A stretch of 44,901 nucleotides of DNA from CAYUNE01 sp964446115 (GTDB lineage Bacteria; Desulfobacterota; Desulfobulbia; Desulfobulbales; Desulfobulbaceae): the NCBI GenBank assembly GCA_964446115.1, contig CAYUNE010000048.1, positions 1 through 44,901 of the forward strand, written 5' to 3'. The translations under genes were made by a program, and so were the position numbers. The notes beneath the pieces are model-generated. The model was given only the letters and a program-made list of their open reading frames with translations. It did no database searches and was not told the origin of the DNA. Below, one piece after another: positions 19,261 to 26,785 of this stretch. Positions within the stretch are counted from its first letter, which is position 1. Every line of letters begins with the position of its first letter.

Positions 19261-19289
19261 GTGACAAAGAGCTCTCTTTCAGGTATAAA
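19261..19289 (+). promoter_or_regulatory. Putative sigma-70 promoter of the glycosyltransferase-deacetylase unit
   Basis: GTGACA (19261-19266), a 17-base spacer and TATAAA (19284-19289) stand 43 bases before the start codon of the glycosyltransferase gene, with good boxes and ideal spacing. Confidence 0.45.
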
Positions 19290-19332
19290 TGGAGGAGAAG
19301 TGAGCGACACGCTAACCGGTGGGAGGAGATGA

Positions 19333-20487
19333 ATGGATCTTGTGGTATTTGGTGACGATTGGAATGCGCATCCGTCGACAACCCAGCATCTGATCATGAA
19401 TATGGATGAGGAGGACAGGATCGTCTGGGTGGATTCCCTGGGATTCCGTTCCCCGCGCCTGAGTATCACCGACGGCAAACGGCTGCTGGCCAAAGCCGGT
19501 TCCATGTTCTCCGAAAGGGTCGGCTCCGGAAGCGGCAATGTCCCGGGAGACGGGGGAAAGCAGCCCCGCCGTTTCGTCCGCATTGCGCCCGTGATCCTGC
19601 CCTATCACCTCAATCCCCTTGCCCGGGCTCTGAACGTTTTTTCCCTCCGGCGGGCCATTGGGGCGGCCATGGAGCGGTTGGAGATACAATCGCCCTACTG
19701 GCTCAGCGTAACACCGGTGGCGGTGCAATATCGCGCCGCCGTTCCCCATCGCCGCCTCGCCTACCTGCGCCTGGACGACTATGCGGATCTTCCCGGGGTG
19801 GATGCCGGACTGATCCAACGGACGGAAAGGCGAATGATGGCCGCCTCCCAGATAATCTTCGCCACCGCCAAAAAGTTGCTGCCTCCGGATTTCAAGGAAA
19901 AATCGCATTATCTCCCCCAGGGAGTGGACACCGCTCATTTTGCCCGGACCCCGCTTGAGCCCCCGAAACGGCGCATTCTCGGTTTTTTCGGACTGGTGGC
20001 CGAATGGCTCGACTTCGATCTCATCGAGGCGGTGGCCCGTGCGGCCGGCGACTGGACCCTGGAGTTCATCGGGCCGGTGCGTTACCGCCCGGCAAAACTT
20101 GAGAGAATTGCCAATATCTCCTGGAAGCCCGCTGTTTCCTTTGAAGATTTGCCCCGGGCGATCAAGGGCTGGACCTGTGCCTGGATCCCCTTTCAGGTTT
20201 CGAGCCTCACGGCAGCGGTCAACCCCCTGAAAGTCAGGGAATATCTGGCAGCGGGGCTGGCCACCCACTGCACCCCCCTGCCCGAGGTGGAGGCGCTTGT
20301 CTCCCGCACCGATATTCTCATTTCCCGTAACGCCCGCGAGATCGCGGATTGGCTGGAGAGATCTCATGCGGCGGACAGTGCCGAGAGCCGGCGGAAGCGG
20401 CGCAGGAGCGTGGCCGACGATAGCTGGGAAGAGCGGGCCCGGACCCTCCGGGATCTTTTTACCGGCAGCGGGGAAAAGGCGGCATGA
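19333..20487 (+). CDS. Glycosyltransferase (GT-B fold, group 1)
   Basis: The 384-residue protein begins MDLVVFGDDWNAHPSTTQHL and lacks a signal peptide or membrane helix. The C-terminal half has GT-B features: LGFFGLVAEWLDFDLIEAVA (Rossmann start of the donor domain), LEFIGPVRYR, ISWKPAVSFEDLPRAIKGW, and PLKVREYLAAGLATHCTPLPEVE, the region that contacts the nucleotide sugar. An N-terminal acceptor domain includes YLRLDDYADLPGVD. GGAGGAG precedes the ATG. The stop overlaps the next start by four bases (ATGA). It should transfer a sugar to a lipid-linked or growing glycan in the cytoplasm; donor and acceptor are unknown. With the deacetylase it forms a unit convergent to the curli block. Confidence 0.85.
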   Translation: MDLVVFGDDWNAHPSTTQHLIMNMDEEDRIVWVDSLGFRSPRLSITDGKRLLAKAGSMFSERVGSGSGNVPGDGGKQPRRFVRIAPVILPYHLNPLARALNVFSLRRAIGAAMERLEIQSPYWLSVTPVAVQYRAAVPHRRLAYLRLDDYADLPGVDAGLIQRTERRMMAASQIIFATAKKLLPPDFKEKSHYLPQGVDTAHFARTPLEPPKRRILGFFGLVAEWLDFDLIEAVARAAGDWTLEFIGPVRYRPAKLERIANISWKPAVSFEDLPRAIKGWTCAWIPFQVSSLTAAVNPLKVREYLAAGLATHCTPLPEVEALVSRTDILISRNAREIADWLERSHAADSAESRRKRRRSVADDSWEERARTLRDLFTGSGEKAA

Positions 20488-21227
20488 GCGGCTTTGCCAT
20501 CTTCGGTTACCATCGACTCATTGCCGCCGACACCAGGGGCGGCAGGTACGAGTTGTCGTCGACGGAGTTCGCCGATCACCTGCAACTGCTCCGGCAACAG
20601 GGTTTTAAGACGCTCCGGCTGGAGGAGATGTCCGCCCGGATCCGGGAAAATCGGCGGGATAGCGGAGAAAAGAGCGTCATGCTCACCTTTGATGACGGCT
20701 ATGAGTCGGATCTGCTCATTGCGGCACCCCTGCTCCTCGACCATGGATTCACCGCCGTTTTTTTCGTCACCACCGCACTCGTCGGCACTCCCGGATACAT
20801 GACGCCCTCCCAGCTGCGCCGACTCAGCGACAGCGGCATGGAAGTGCAGTCACATAGCCACGACCACGTTTTTCTTCCCACCCTGGCGGTTGACGACATC
20901 AAAACGCAACTGCAGCGCTCGCGGGATCTGCTTGCCGAATACGGCGGCAGGGAGGTTGACTGGATTTCAGTGCCCGGCGGCAGGTATTCCCGGCAGGTGA
21001 TCGCGGCGGCAAGGGAGGTGGGTTATCGGGGAATTTTTACCTCGGCTCCGGGATATGGGCACGGCCATAGTGGCGGGCTGTTGTTGCTGAAACGATTCAT
21101 CTTTGAAAACGGGACGCCGCTGACGACCTTTTCCCGCATCGCCCACGGGCGGCTGCCCGTCATGCTGCGGGCCGGGGCGCTCTACTCCCTCAAAAGAGGT
21201 CTTCGCCGCCTTTTGCAGCGACCATAG
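20484..21227 (+). CDS. Polysaccharide deacetylase (NodB domain)
   Basis: The 247-residue protein has the NodB motifs in order: MLTFDDGYESD with the catalytic Asp and metal Asp, VQSHSHDHVFL with the metal His pair, and SVPGGRYSRQV. These enzymes (CE4) remove N-acetyl groups from hexosamine polymers or lipid-linked sugars. There is no signal peptide, so it may act on cytoplasmic or membrane-linked intermediates. The start overlaps the glycosyltransferase stop as ATGA, so the two products are made together and probably act on the same glycan. The C-terminal ~40 residues are basic (LYSLKRGLRRLLQRP), possibly a membrane-surface anchor. Confidence 0.88.
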   Translation: MSGFAIFGYHRLIAADTRGGRYELSSTEFADHLQLLRQQGFKTLRLEEMSARIRENRRDSGEKSVMLTFDDGYESDLLIAAPLLLDHGFTAVFFVTTALVGTPGYMTPSQLRRLSDSGMEVQSHSHDHVFLPTLAVDDIKTQLQRSRDLLAEYGGREVDWISVPGGRYSRQVIAAAREVGYRGIFTSAPGYGHGHSGGLLLLKRFIFENGTPLTTFSRIAHGRLPVMLRAGALYSLKRGLRRLLQRP

Positions 21228-21248
21228 TATGTAACTTTCACAGGGTTA
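21228..21248 (+). repeat. Dispersed intergenic dyad motif, copy between deacetylase and SGNH gene
   Basis: TATGTAACTTTCACAGGGTTA begins directly after the deacetylase stop. Its ATGTAAC and TCACAGGGT halves match the copies at 8858 and 30864, while the central CCGG is altered. Confidence 0.45.
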
Positions 21249-21307
21249 GCCGGCAGGCGTCGATACCGCCACAGCGGTTTTGAGCCGGGAGCCCGAATCC
21301 CACCGGT

Positions 21308-22426
21308 TCATTTTTTCATGTTTCCCCGACCATCAAAAAATACGCCGTAGTCGCTGATGATCCGCCAGGCGAGGCGCTGCAGACGATGCGCTGTATCCGG
21401 CGACAGTTTTTGCCGCTCGTTGTACCCGGTATAGGAAAGACCCCGGGGTGATTCACCGGTAAAAAAGGCGTAAAACATGGCGGCGGCGAGATAGGCGCCT
21501 TCCAGGCTGAGGTGGGAGCCGTCGGCATAAACCTCGATGCCCTCCTCACGGGCCCGGCGGATGCCCATGCCGATGGGCGCCACCTGCGCCTTTTTCCGTT
21601 TTCCCAGTCGTTCGGTGCGTTGCCGGAAAATCCGGTCCTGATCCGGATGGAGCTCATGGCCCCAGATCATGAAAAGAACGGGGGCGCTGCCGTTTTTGCG
21701 CACCAGTTCAATGAGTTTGGCGCCGGCCTCAAGATAGTCTGACTCCGGTTCGTAGTAACTCTGCAGCACCACCGCATCCCACGGTTCGCTGCTGATGCGG
21801 TTGCGTACCCTGCGTCGCTTGAGAAATCCACGATAGCGGCGGTTTTTATAGGAAAATGCTTCGCCGCCGTGTATTTCTCCGGCAACCTCGGCCATTTTTC
21901 CCGCCGCGGCCATCAACCGGTGAAGATGGTTGTGGATGCCGCCGTTGTGACCGGTGTAGCTGTTGCCGATGAAGAGGATCTTATCCGTTTTGCCATCGCC
22001 GGGACCGTCGGCGGCGATACTGAAACTGATATCGAAGTCCATAGCATTGGTCTTTCCTTCCCGGTCCCGGCAGCGAACATAGTAATTATAGGATTCACCG
22101 TTGATCAGGCCGGTGACCGTTGTGCTGTGGACGGTGGCACCGGTGACGGTGAAGACCGAGGGCATGGCGTCATACTCCACCCGGGTCGTTCCCAGGCTGT
22201 ATCTGCAGGTGGCGGCTGTCCCGGTTTCCAGGGAGAGGGTCACCGTGCCGGTGCCGGCGGCCAGTGTGCCCATGGGTCTGCCGTTTCGGCGAATCGGCGG
22301 ATCGTCGTCATCCCCCTCCTGTCCGAAGGCGAAGGGAGGCAAGAGGAGCAGGACAAGGGCGGTGACAATGGAAAAGGCGGTTATGGAGCTGCGGAAGGCG
22401 GATGGCTGTGCATGGTGGAAAATCAT
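21308..22426 (-). CDS. Secreted SGNH/GDSL-like hydrolase with N-terminal FN3-like domain (paralogue 1)
   Basis: The 372-residue protein has a signal peptide (hydrophobic FSIVTALVLLLLPPFAFG). A beta-rich domain of ~85 residues (TGTVTLSL ... CRYSLGTT ... GESYNYYVRCRDREGKTN) resembles FN3/chitobiase-C-type modules. The SGNH domain has ILFIGNSYTG with nucleophile Ser156 (block I) and DGSHLSLEGAYLAAAMF with the Asp-His pair (block V). VVLQSYY and VLFMIWGHE lie between. Such enzymes remove acyl esters from glycans or transfer them. Its closest relative in the window is the gene at 27954-29141, and the two bracket the curli genes and wecB. It ends YGVFFDGRGNMKK and so lacks the Leu-rich tail of the paralogue. 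The start is the ATG before the signal peptide; no good ribosome-binding site is seen. It lies 56 bases after csgG. Confidence 0.8.
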   Translation of the reverse strand: MIFHHAQPSAFRSSITAFSIVTALVLLLLPPFAFGQEGDDDDPPIRRNGRPMGTLAAGTGTVTLSLETGTAATCRYSLGTTRVEYDAMPSVFTVTGATVHSTTVTGLINGESYNYYVRCRDREGKTNAMDFDISFSIAADGPGDGKTDKILFIGNSYTGHNGGIHNHLHRLMAAAGKMAEVAGEIHGGEAFSYKNRRYRGFLKRRRVRNRISSEPWDAVVLQSYYEPESDYLEAGAKLIELVRKNGSAPVLFMIWGHELHPDQDRIFRQRTERLGKRKKAQVAPIGMGIRRAREEGIEVYADGSHLSLEGAYLAAAMFYAFFTGESPRGLSYTGYNERQKLSPDTAHRLQRLAWRIISDYGVFFDGRGNMKK

Positions 22427-22482
22427 GGCTGGATGGGTTGCGGTGGAAAAGGGTTGGGGCAGGGGGCGATACCGGGGAGGGA

Positions 22483-23424
22483 TTACGGTTCGTCCTCCTC
22501 CCCATCGGCGGCATGCGACCCTGTATCGGCGGAGGTTTCGCCCTCCGCCCCGGCGGGGGAAATGTCGATTCTTCCTGTTTTTTCCTGGGTGTACCGGAGG
22601 ATTGCCGGGTGAGATATCTCTTCCGGTACCTTGAGGGTCCATAGGTTGTCAAGGATACCCTCAATGATCAGAGTATGCACGGCTTTTTCGATGGCCTCCA
22701 GGACACACATCTGGGGGGGTTCGTTGGTGGTCAGACCGGTTTCCACCTCCAGCAGCCGCTTGACCCGGACGAAACGGAAAAGGCCCAGATCCACACCCCT
22801 GGAGAGGATCGACTTGCTGGTGGATACCGACTTGAGAATGGTGCCGGTGCGCACGTCGATGGCCCGCAGGTAGATGGTGACCCGGTCCCGGCGATATTTG
22901 ACATCCCCGCCGGCGCCGAAATATTTGGCACCGAAGCCGCCGGTGAGCAGGTTGGTTTCATAGGCGACGATACCGCCTTCGATGAGCAGGTTGGCCGGCA
23001 CCAGGGAGGGAATCAACAGGCGGGATTGCCCTTCATCTCCTTCGTTTTCCGTATTTTTGGCCGTGGCCCGGGTAATTTTACGCTCGGTGAGCAGGTTCTG
23101 CAGTTCTTCGCGTTCCACCGGAATAAACCAGTCGGAGTCGATGAGCGCCTGAACCAGCATGGCGGAGGCGCCCTGGGTGACGGCGGTGGAAAAGGAGGTG
23201 GCGTTGGCTTGCGCCTTGTACTGGCCGGTCTGGTCCCGGAATCCGTAAACGGCAACCACGATTTTGCCGCTGGGTTCGGGCAGGGATGTGAGATCGTCAT
23301 GCACGGAGGTGACATAGCCCAGGGTCGGCGGCGCTGTAAGAGTGGTCTCCAGGCTGAAGGGGACGCAGCCGGAAAGGAGCGGGAGGATACAGAAGAAAAG
23401 GATTGTTTTCAGAAGAGAATTCAT
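22483..23424 (-). CDS. csgG: Curli secretion channel CsgG
   Basis: The 313-residue lipoprotein has lipobox LLSGC with the lipidated Cys20. The CsgG core follows: KIVVAVYGFRDQTGQYK, GASAMLVQALIDSDWFIPVEREELQNLLTERKI, LIEGGIVAYETNLLTGGFGAKYFGAGG and YRRDRVTIYLRAIDVRTG. CsgG forms the nonameric outer-membrane pore that exports curlin subunits. It is somewhat longer than the enteric protein (277) because of an acidic C-terminal extension (ending AADGEEDEP). It follows csgF by 30 bases in the order curlin, csgE, csgF, csgG. The call is firm. Confidence 0.95.
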   Translation of the reverse strand: MNSLLKTILFFCILPLLSGCVPFSLETTLTAPPTLGYVTSVHDDLTSLPEPSGKIVVAVYGFRDQTGQYKAQANATSFSTAVTQGASAMLVQALIDSDWFIPVEREELQNLLTERKITRATAKNTENEGDEGQSRLLIPSLVPANLLIEGGIVAYETNLLTGGFGAKYFGAGGDVKYRRDRVTIYLRAIDVRTGTILKSVSTSKSILSRGVDLGLFRFVRVKRLLEVETGLTTNEPPQMCVLEAIEKAVHTLIIEGILDNLWTLKVPEEISHPAILRYTQEKTGRIDISPAGAEGETSADTGSHAADGEEDEP

Positions 23425-23454
23425 CGGTCGCTGCGGGGGGCGATGATCACCCCG

Positions 23455-23871
23455 TCAATAGTGGGGAATGTTGATGGTTGTTGATCCACCGGTGGAATAG
23501 TCGGTTATGCTGACCTCGACGCCGTCCGCCCCGTCGTTGACCTCAATGGAGATATCGCCGACATTGTAGGATCCGGAAGAGAGGCCGTCTTCCCCGAATA
23601 CCGAATCGGTGATTTTCAGGGCCAGACTGCTGAGTATCCTCCTGGTCAGTTGATTCTCAAAATCCGCCAGCAGATCTTCCTCGTCCCGGAAGGTATTCTG
23701 GGCGGAGGCGGAACCCATCAGCACCGAGCCGTTCATGGAGAGACCGCCGAACGACGGGTTGACCGGCTGGTAGACCAGTTCCGAGGCCTCGCCGGCTGCC
23801 GGAGGGTGGAAGATCAGCAAAAGCGGCAGCAAGAGACCGGCGATCACCGGGACAGTTGCCTGTTTCATCAT
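23455..23871 (-). CDS. csgF: Curli assembly factor CsgF
   Basis: The 138-residue exported protein has a signal peptide (VPVIAGLLLPLLLIFHPPAA). The mature N-terminus LVYQPVNPSFGG is the segment that plugs into the CsgG channel in the enteric system, followed by LMGSASAQNTFRDEEDL and a C-terminal beta region (ISIEVNDGADGVEVSITDY). The enteric homologue is also 138 residues and shares the NPxFGG and SAQAQN-type stretches. GGAAGG precedes the ATG at 23871; a TTG eight codons upstream is less likely. CsgF couples secretion to fibre nucleation at the cell surface. Confidence 0.92.
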   Translation of the reverse strand: MMKQATVPVIAGLLLPLLLIFHPPAAGEASELVYQPVNPSFGGLSMNGSVLMGSASAQNTFRDEEDLLADFENQLTRRILSSLALKITDSVFGEDGLSSGSYNVGDISIEVNDGADGVEVSITDYSTGGSTTINIPHY

Positions 23872-23898
23872 TTTTTCCTTCCTTTTGATCAGCAATGG

Positions 23899-24354
23899 TT
23901 AGAGGCCGTCCCCGGCCAGATCATACTCGACGCGCCCATGGGCGCCCTTGCCGTACCTGGAGATCACATGGGCGGCGATGACGGCGGCGGCCGCGCGGGC
24001 GATTTTCTCAATATCCGCTCTCCGTCGGCCGATGAGGACGCGATGGGCAATGATGTTGTTGACCTTGATCCAGATCCAGGTGCCGGCCTGCGGTGTTGTT
24101 TTTTCCGTAATAACGATATTATATCCTCCAATTTCCGGTGGAGGTCGCCAGGAGGCGGAAAAAAAACGGTAAAAATCCCGTCCGAATCCGGTGCTGGTAC
24201 GATCGGCCAGAAGGCCGCTGATTTCAAGCTCGTTCTCCGCCGCCGCTGCCCGAGAGAGCAAACCGCAGAGAATGGCGACGCCGATGAGCAGCAGCGGACC
24301 AATGCCGCTACCGCCTGCGACCCGGAAACCTTTGGGAGAGGACGTTGTCTGCAT
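23899..24354 (-). CDS. csgE: Curli secretion specificity factor CsgE
   Basis: The 151-residue exported protein has a signal peptide with a hydrophobic core IGPLLLIGVAILCGLLSR and cleavage near AAAA. The mature part has CsgE features: LEISGLLADRTSTGFGRDFYRFFSASW, YNIVITEKTTPQAGTWIWIKVNN and a final RVEYDL. In the known system CsgE caps the periplasmic face of CsgG and selects subunits. It starts 210 bases after the curlin gene, behind a terminator and its own likely promoter, and 27 bases ahead of csgF. No strong ribosome-binding site is visible before the ATG. Confidence 0.9.
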   Translation of the reverse strand: MQTTSSPKGFRVAGGSGIGPLLLIGVAILCGLLSRAAAAENELEISGLLADRTSTGFGRDFYRFFSASWRPPPEIGGYNIVITEKTTPQAGTWIWIKVNNIIAHRVLIGRRRADIEKIARAAAAVIAAHVISRYGKGAHGRVEYDLAGDGL

Positions 24355-24425
24355 GGTTGTTGTCGGAGCGCCGCAAACGGAAGCGGCGGCCGTGAGCGCC
24401 GGTTTTTCGTGCTATCTTCTTGAAA

Positions 24426-24434
24426 AGTATATCA
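24426..24434 (-). promoter_or_regulatory. Extended -10 promoter candidate for csgEFG
   Basis: On the minus strand TGATATACT is an extended -10 element (TGnTATACT) about 70 bases before csgE, just past the curlin terminator. No strong -35 box is seen, as expected for the extended class. Confidence 0.4.
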
Positions 24435-24444
24435 TCCCGGAGTT

Positions 24445-24495
24445 GGAAAAGAAAAAGAGAAAAGAACGGGGCCGGGGATTGTCTCCCCGGCCCCG
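24445..24495 (-). terminator. Intrinsic terminator of the curlin gene
   Basis: CGGGGCCGGGG (24495-24485 read on the minus strand) pairs with CCCCGGCCCCG (24477-24467) around a seven-base loop. It is followed by a run dominated by T (TTCTTTTCTCTTTTTC). It lies 70 bases past the curlin stop and would separate abundant curlin mRNA from the secretion genes. Confidence 0.8.
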
Positions 24496-24564
24496 TGGGA
24501 TCGGTTGCTCTTGGTCCGGATTGTCACCGGCCGCACCAGGCCGATGGCCGACTATCCGTGCCGC

Positions 24565-26463
24565 TCAGTTGTACTGGACAATGGTCAGGGTGTTGTCATT
24601 GCCGCTCTGGGTGAATTCGTAGTGGTTATTGTCACCGTACTGTTTGTTGATCAGGGTGTTGTTGTTGCCGTCCTGGGTGATGGACGAGCTGTTGTCATTA
24701 CCGTATTGCCACTGCTCGGCCAGATTTCCGGAACCGATCTGTTCAATGAAGGCGAAGTTGCCGTTGCCCTCCTGGTACTGGTAGGCGGTGTTGTTGTTGC
24801 CGTGGTTCTGGTTGATTTCGGCAATATTGCCGTTGCCGATCTGATCCTGACCAGCGCTGTTGCCGATGACGAACATGCCGTATCCCTGGCTGATATCAGC
24901 CTTGTTGCCGCTGCCGCTCTGGGACTGGACAGCGACGAGATCCAACCCGCGCTGATAGATATCCGCCTCGTTGGAGTCACCGTTCTGGGTCTGGTGGGCT
25001 TCGTTGCGGGCGCTGTTCTGGTGGATAAAGGCGGTGTTGTTGTTGCCGCTCTGCAATTGGGTGGCGCTGTTGGCGGTGCCGCCGTATTGACGCAGTTCGG
25101 CAAAGTTGCCGTCACCCTGCTGGGTCTGCGCGGCGGTGGAGTCGGTTCCCTGACCTCTGAATTTGGCGGTGTTGTCGTCGCCCTGCTGCTCCTGGGTCAC
25201 CTGGTTGGAGCTTCCCCACTGGTAACCGGTGGCCGTATTTCCTGTGCCGTTTTGCAGCTGGGCGACGGAAAGAAGGGAGCCGGACTGTTGGCTGTATGCC
25301 TGGTTGTTGTTGCCGTCCTGGATCGCGGAGGCCTCGTTGTTATCTCCGGTCTGTACCTGGGTGACGGCGGAGTTGCGGGAAAAAACGTTTGATCCCTGGG
25401 ATGCGGATGCCTGGTTGCCGTCTCCGTTCTGTCTCTGAACGGCGGTGAGCTCAAGACCGCGCTGATAAAGGTCTGCACTGTTTGCATCGCCATTCTGGGT
25501 TTGTTCAGCCGTGTTATGGGCGCTGTTTTGCCGGATCAGCGCCACATTCATGGAGCCGGTCTGGGATTGGACTGAGCTGTTGTCCGTGCCGCCGTATTGG
25601 TATATTTCAGCACTGTTGCCGTCGCCGTTCTGGGTCTGTGCGGCGGTGGAATCGGTTCCCTGGCCCCTGAATTTGGCGGTGTTGTCATCACCGGTCTGCT
25701 CCTGGGTCACGCCGTTGTTGCCGCCCCACTGGAAAACATAGCCCTTGTTTGCCCGGCCCGTCTGGGTTTGCAGGGCGGTCAGGTCATGGCCGGTCTGCTG
25801 AATGTGAGCATACAGACTGCTGCCGTTCTGGGTGGTTTCCGCCGAGTTGTCGTCGCCGTTTTGCACCTGTTTGATCGTCGATGCCTGGGTGTAGCCGTCA
25901 TGTCCCTGGTTGATGACGGTGGCGTTACCGTCGCCGCTCTGACTCTGGCTTGCCTGGAGGTCCGATCCCCACTGGTAGAGGGTGGCCTGGTTGTCATCGC
26001 CGTCCTGGCTCTGATCCGCCTGGTTGCGGGCACTGTTTTGATGAATGAAAGCGTTGTTGTTGTCGCCGTCCTGACTCTGGCTTGCCTCGTTGTCTTGGCC
26101 GCCGTACTGCCACATCCTGGCGAAGTTGTTGTTGCCGTTCTGGGACTGGTCCGCCCGGGAGTCGCTTCCCTGTCCACGGAACTGCAGCTCGTTGCCGTCC
26201 CCGGTCTGGGCCTGGTTCACCATGTTCCAGTCACCCCATTGGAAAATGGAGGCGCTGTTTTCAAAGCCGCTCTGGCTCTGGATTGCGGTCAGGTTTGATC
26301 CATCCTGCTTGATGAAGGCGTAGTTGAAATCCCCATCCTGGTTCTGGCCGGCATTGAGGTTGTCCCCATTCTGGTCCAGCACGGTGGTGTTATCTGCTGC
26401 CGCAAAACCAGCCGCCGAGAGAGTCAGGGCGGTGATTGCGGAGAGCAGAAAGAGTTTTTTCAT
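24565..26463 (-). CDS. Giant curlin-repeat amyloid subunit (CsgA/CsgB-like)
   Basis: The 632-residue protein has a signal peptide (MKKLFLLSAITALTLSAAGF, cleavage near AAAD). The rest is tandem strand-loop units of about 11 residues of the type QxGxxNxAxxx, the half-repeat of curlin (QYGGGNSALAL in the enteric protein). I count roughly 50 such units, against ten in enteric CsgA. Residues 74-583 are three super-repeats of exactly 170 residues. The marks FQWG/YQWG (74, 244, 414), FRGQG (95, 265, 435) and HQNSARN-like (141, 311, 481) recur in register. Gln, Asn, Asp and Gly dominate. GGAGAGAAC stands before the ATG. It should be exported through CsgG and form surface fibres. No second curlin is in the window, so it may act as both nucleator and bulk subunit. 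Confidence 0.93.
   Translation of the reverse strand: MKKLFLLSAITALTLSAAGFAAADNTTVLDQNGDNLNAGQNQDGDFNYAFIKQDGSNLTAIQSQSGFENSASIFQWGDWNMVNQAQTGDGNELQFRGQGSDSRADQSQNGNNNFARMWQYGGQDNEASQSQDGDNNNAFIHQNSARNQADQSQDGDDNQATLYQWGSDLQASQSQSGDGNATVINQGHDGYTQASTIKQVQNGDDNSAETTQNGSSLYAHIQQTGHDLTALQTQTGRANKGYVFQWGGNNGVTQEQTGDDNTAKFRGQGTDSTAAQTQNGDGNSAEIYQYGGTDNSSVQSQTGSMNVALIRQNSAHNTAEQTQNGDANSADLYQRGLELTAVQRQNGDGNQASASQGSNVFSRNSAVTQVQTGDNNEASAIQDGNNNQAYSQQSGSLLSVAQLQNGTGNTATGYQWGSSNQVTQEQQGDDNTAKFRGQGTDSTAAQTQQGDGNFAELRQYGGTANSATQLQSGNNNTAFIHQNSARNEAHQTQNGDSNEADIYQRGLDLVAVQSQSGSGNKADISQGYGMFVIGNSAGQDQIGNGNIAEINQNHGNNNTAYQYQEGNGNFAFIEQIGSGNLAEQWQYGNDNSSSITQDGNNNTLINKQYGDNNHYEFTQSGNDNTLTIVQYN
24715..25224 (-). 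repeat. Curlin 170-residue super-repeat 3
   Basis: Codons 414-583 begin YQWGSSNQVTQEQQGDDN. The first part matches copy 2 closely, while HQNSARN matches copy 1. The C-terminal ~49 residues after it are a partial continuation ending TIVQYN. Confidence 0.85.
25225..25734 (-). repeat. Curlin 170-residue super-repeat 2
   Basis: Codons 244-413 begin FQWGGNNGVTQEQTGDDN. The long-loop unit is at the same place (QGSNVFSRNSAVTQV). This copy shares the stretch FRGQGTDSTAAQTQ exactly with copy 3. Confidence 0.88.
25735..26244 (-). repeat. Curlin 170-residue super-repeat 1
   Basis: Codons 74-243 (510 bases) begin FQWGDWNMVNQAQTGDGN. This is the most divergent of the three copies. It contains 15 strand-loop half-units, one of which (starting QGHDGYTQAS) has a four-residue longer loop. 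Confidence 0.85.
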
Positions 26464-26785
26464 GATGTTCTCTCCTTATCTGAATTGAAGGGTGAAAAGT
26501 TGTCATCCACGGGCGGTGCTTCCGTTTTTTTCCATGCCGCCGTTCCTGGTTCATTTTTTGAATGCAAGAATTGCGCCGGAATCAAGGGGTTGCATTTTGC
26601 CGCCGGACACCGGAAGAAATTCTATGGTATTGGTCTGTTACAGGAAGAAGGAGGAGATGAAAACAGGGAAGTTTTTCTGGTTTTTCCGCAATAGCGTTTT
26701 CTGCTTTCCGGAAAAAACAGGATAGCGGAAGTTTGCAGCTGCGACCCGGAGAGAAAAGGGCTGGAAAAGACCTGGATGGAAGAGA
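26464..26785. other. Intergenic region upstream of the curlin gene
   Basis: These 322 bases lie between wecB and the curlin gene. They hold the curlin ribosome-binding site, the sigma-54-like promoter at 26563-26578, and an AT-rich stretch with several A and T runs near 26640-26730. No convincing small gene or wecB terminator was found. Confidence 0.5.
26563..26578 (-). promoter_or_regulatory. Sigma-54-like promoter of the curlin gene
   Basis: On the minus strand CGGCGC-AATTC-TTGCA gives the GG-N10-GC spacing required by sigma-54 and a perfect -12 box (TTGCA). The expected start site near 26552 leaves a leader of about 90 bases. No enhancer-binding protein gene is in the window. Confidence 0.45.

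Noticed and set aside
24715..26244. Periodic DNA resembling a CRISPR or satellite array
   Set aside because: The period is 510 bases in frame with a signal-peptide protein, and the short units encode curlin strands. There are no constant repeats with unique spacers.
24505..26298. Hydrophobic open frames antisense to the curlin gene (25392 and 26298 ends)
   Set aside because: Their Val/Leu/Ala-rich products arise from the complement of Gln, Asn and Gly codons in the repeats, not from a membrane protein.
26485..26725. Plus-strand ORFs upstream of the curlin gene
   Set aside because: They overlap the curlin promoter region, show no features, and alternative frames of similar length exist.
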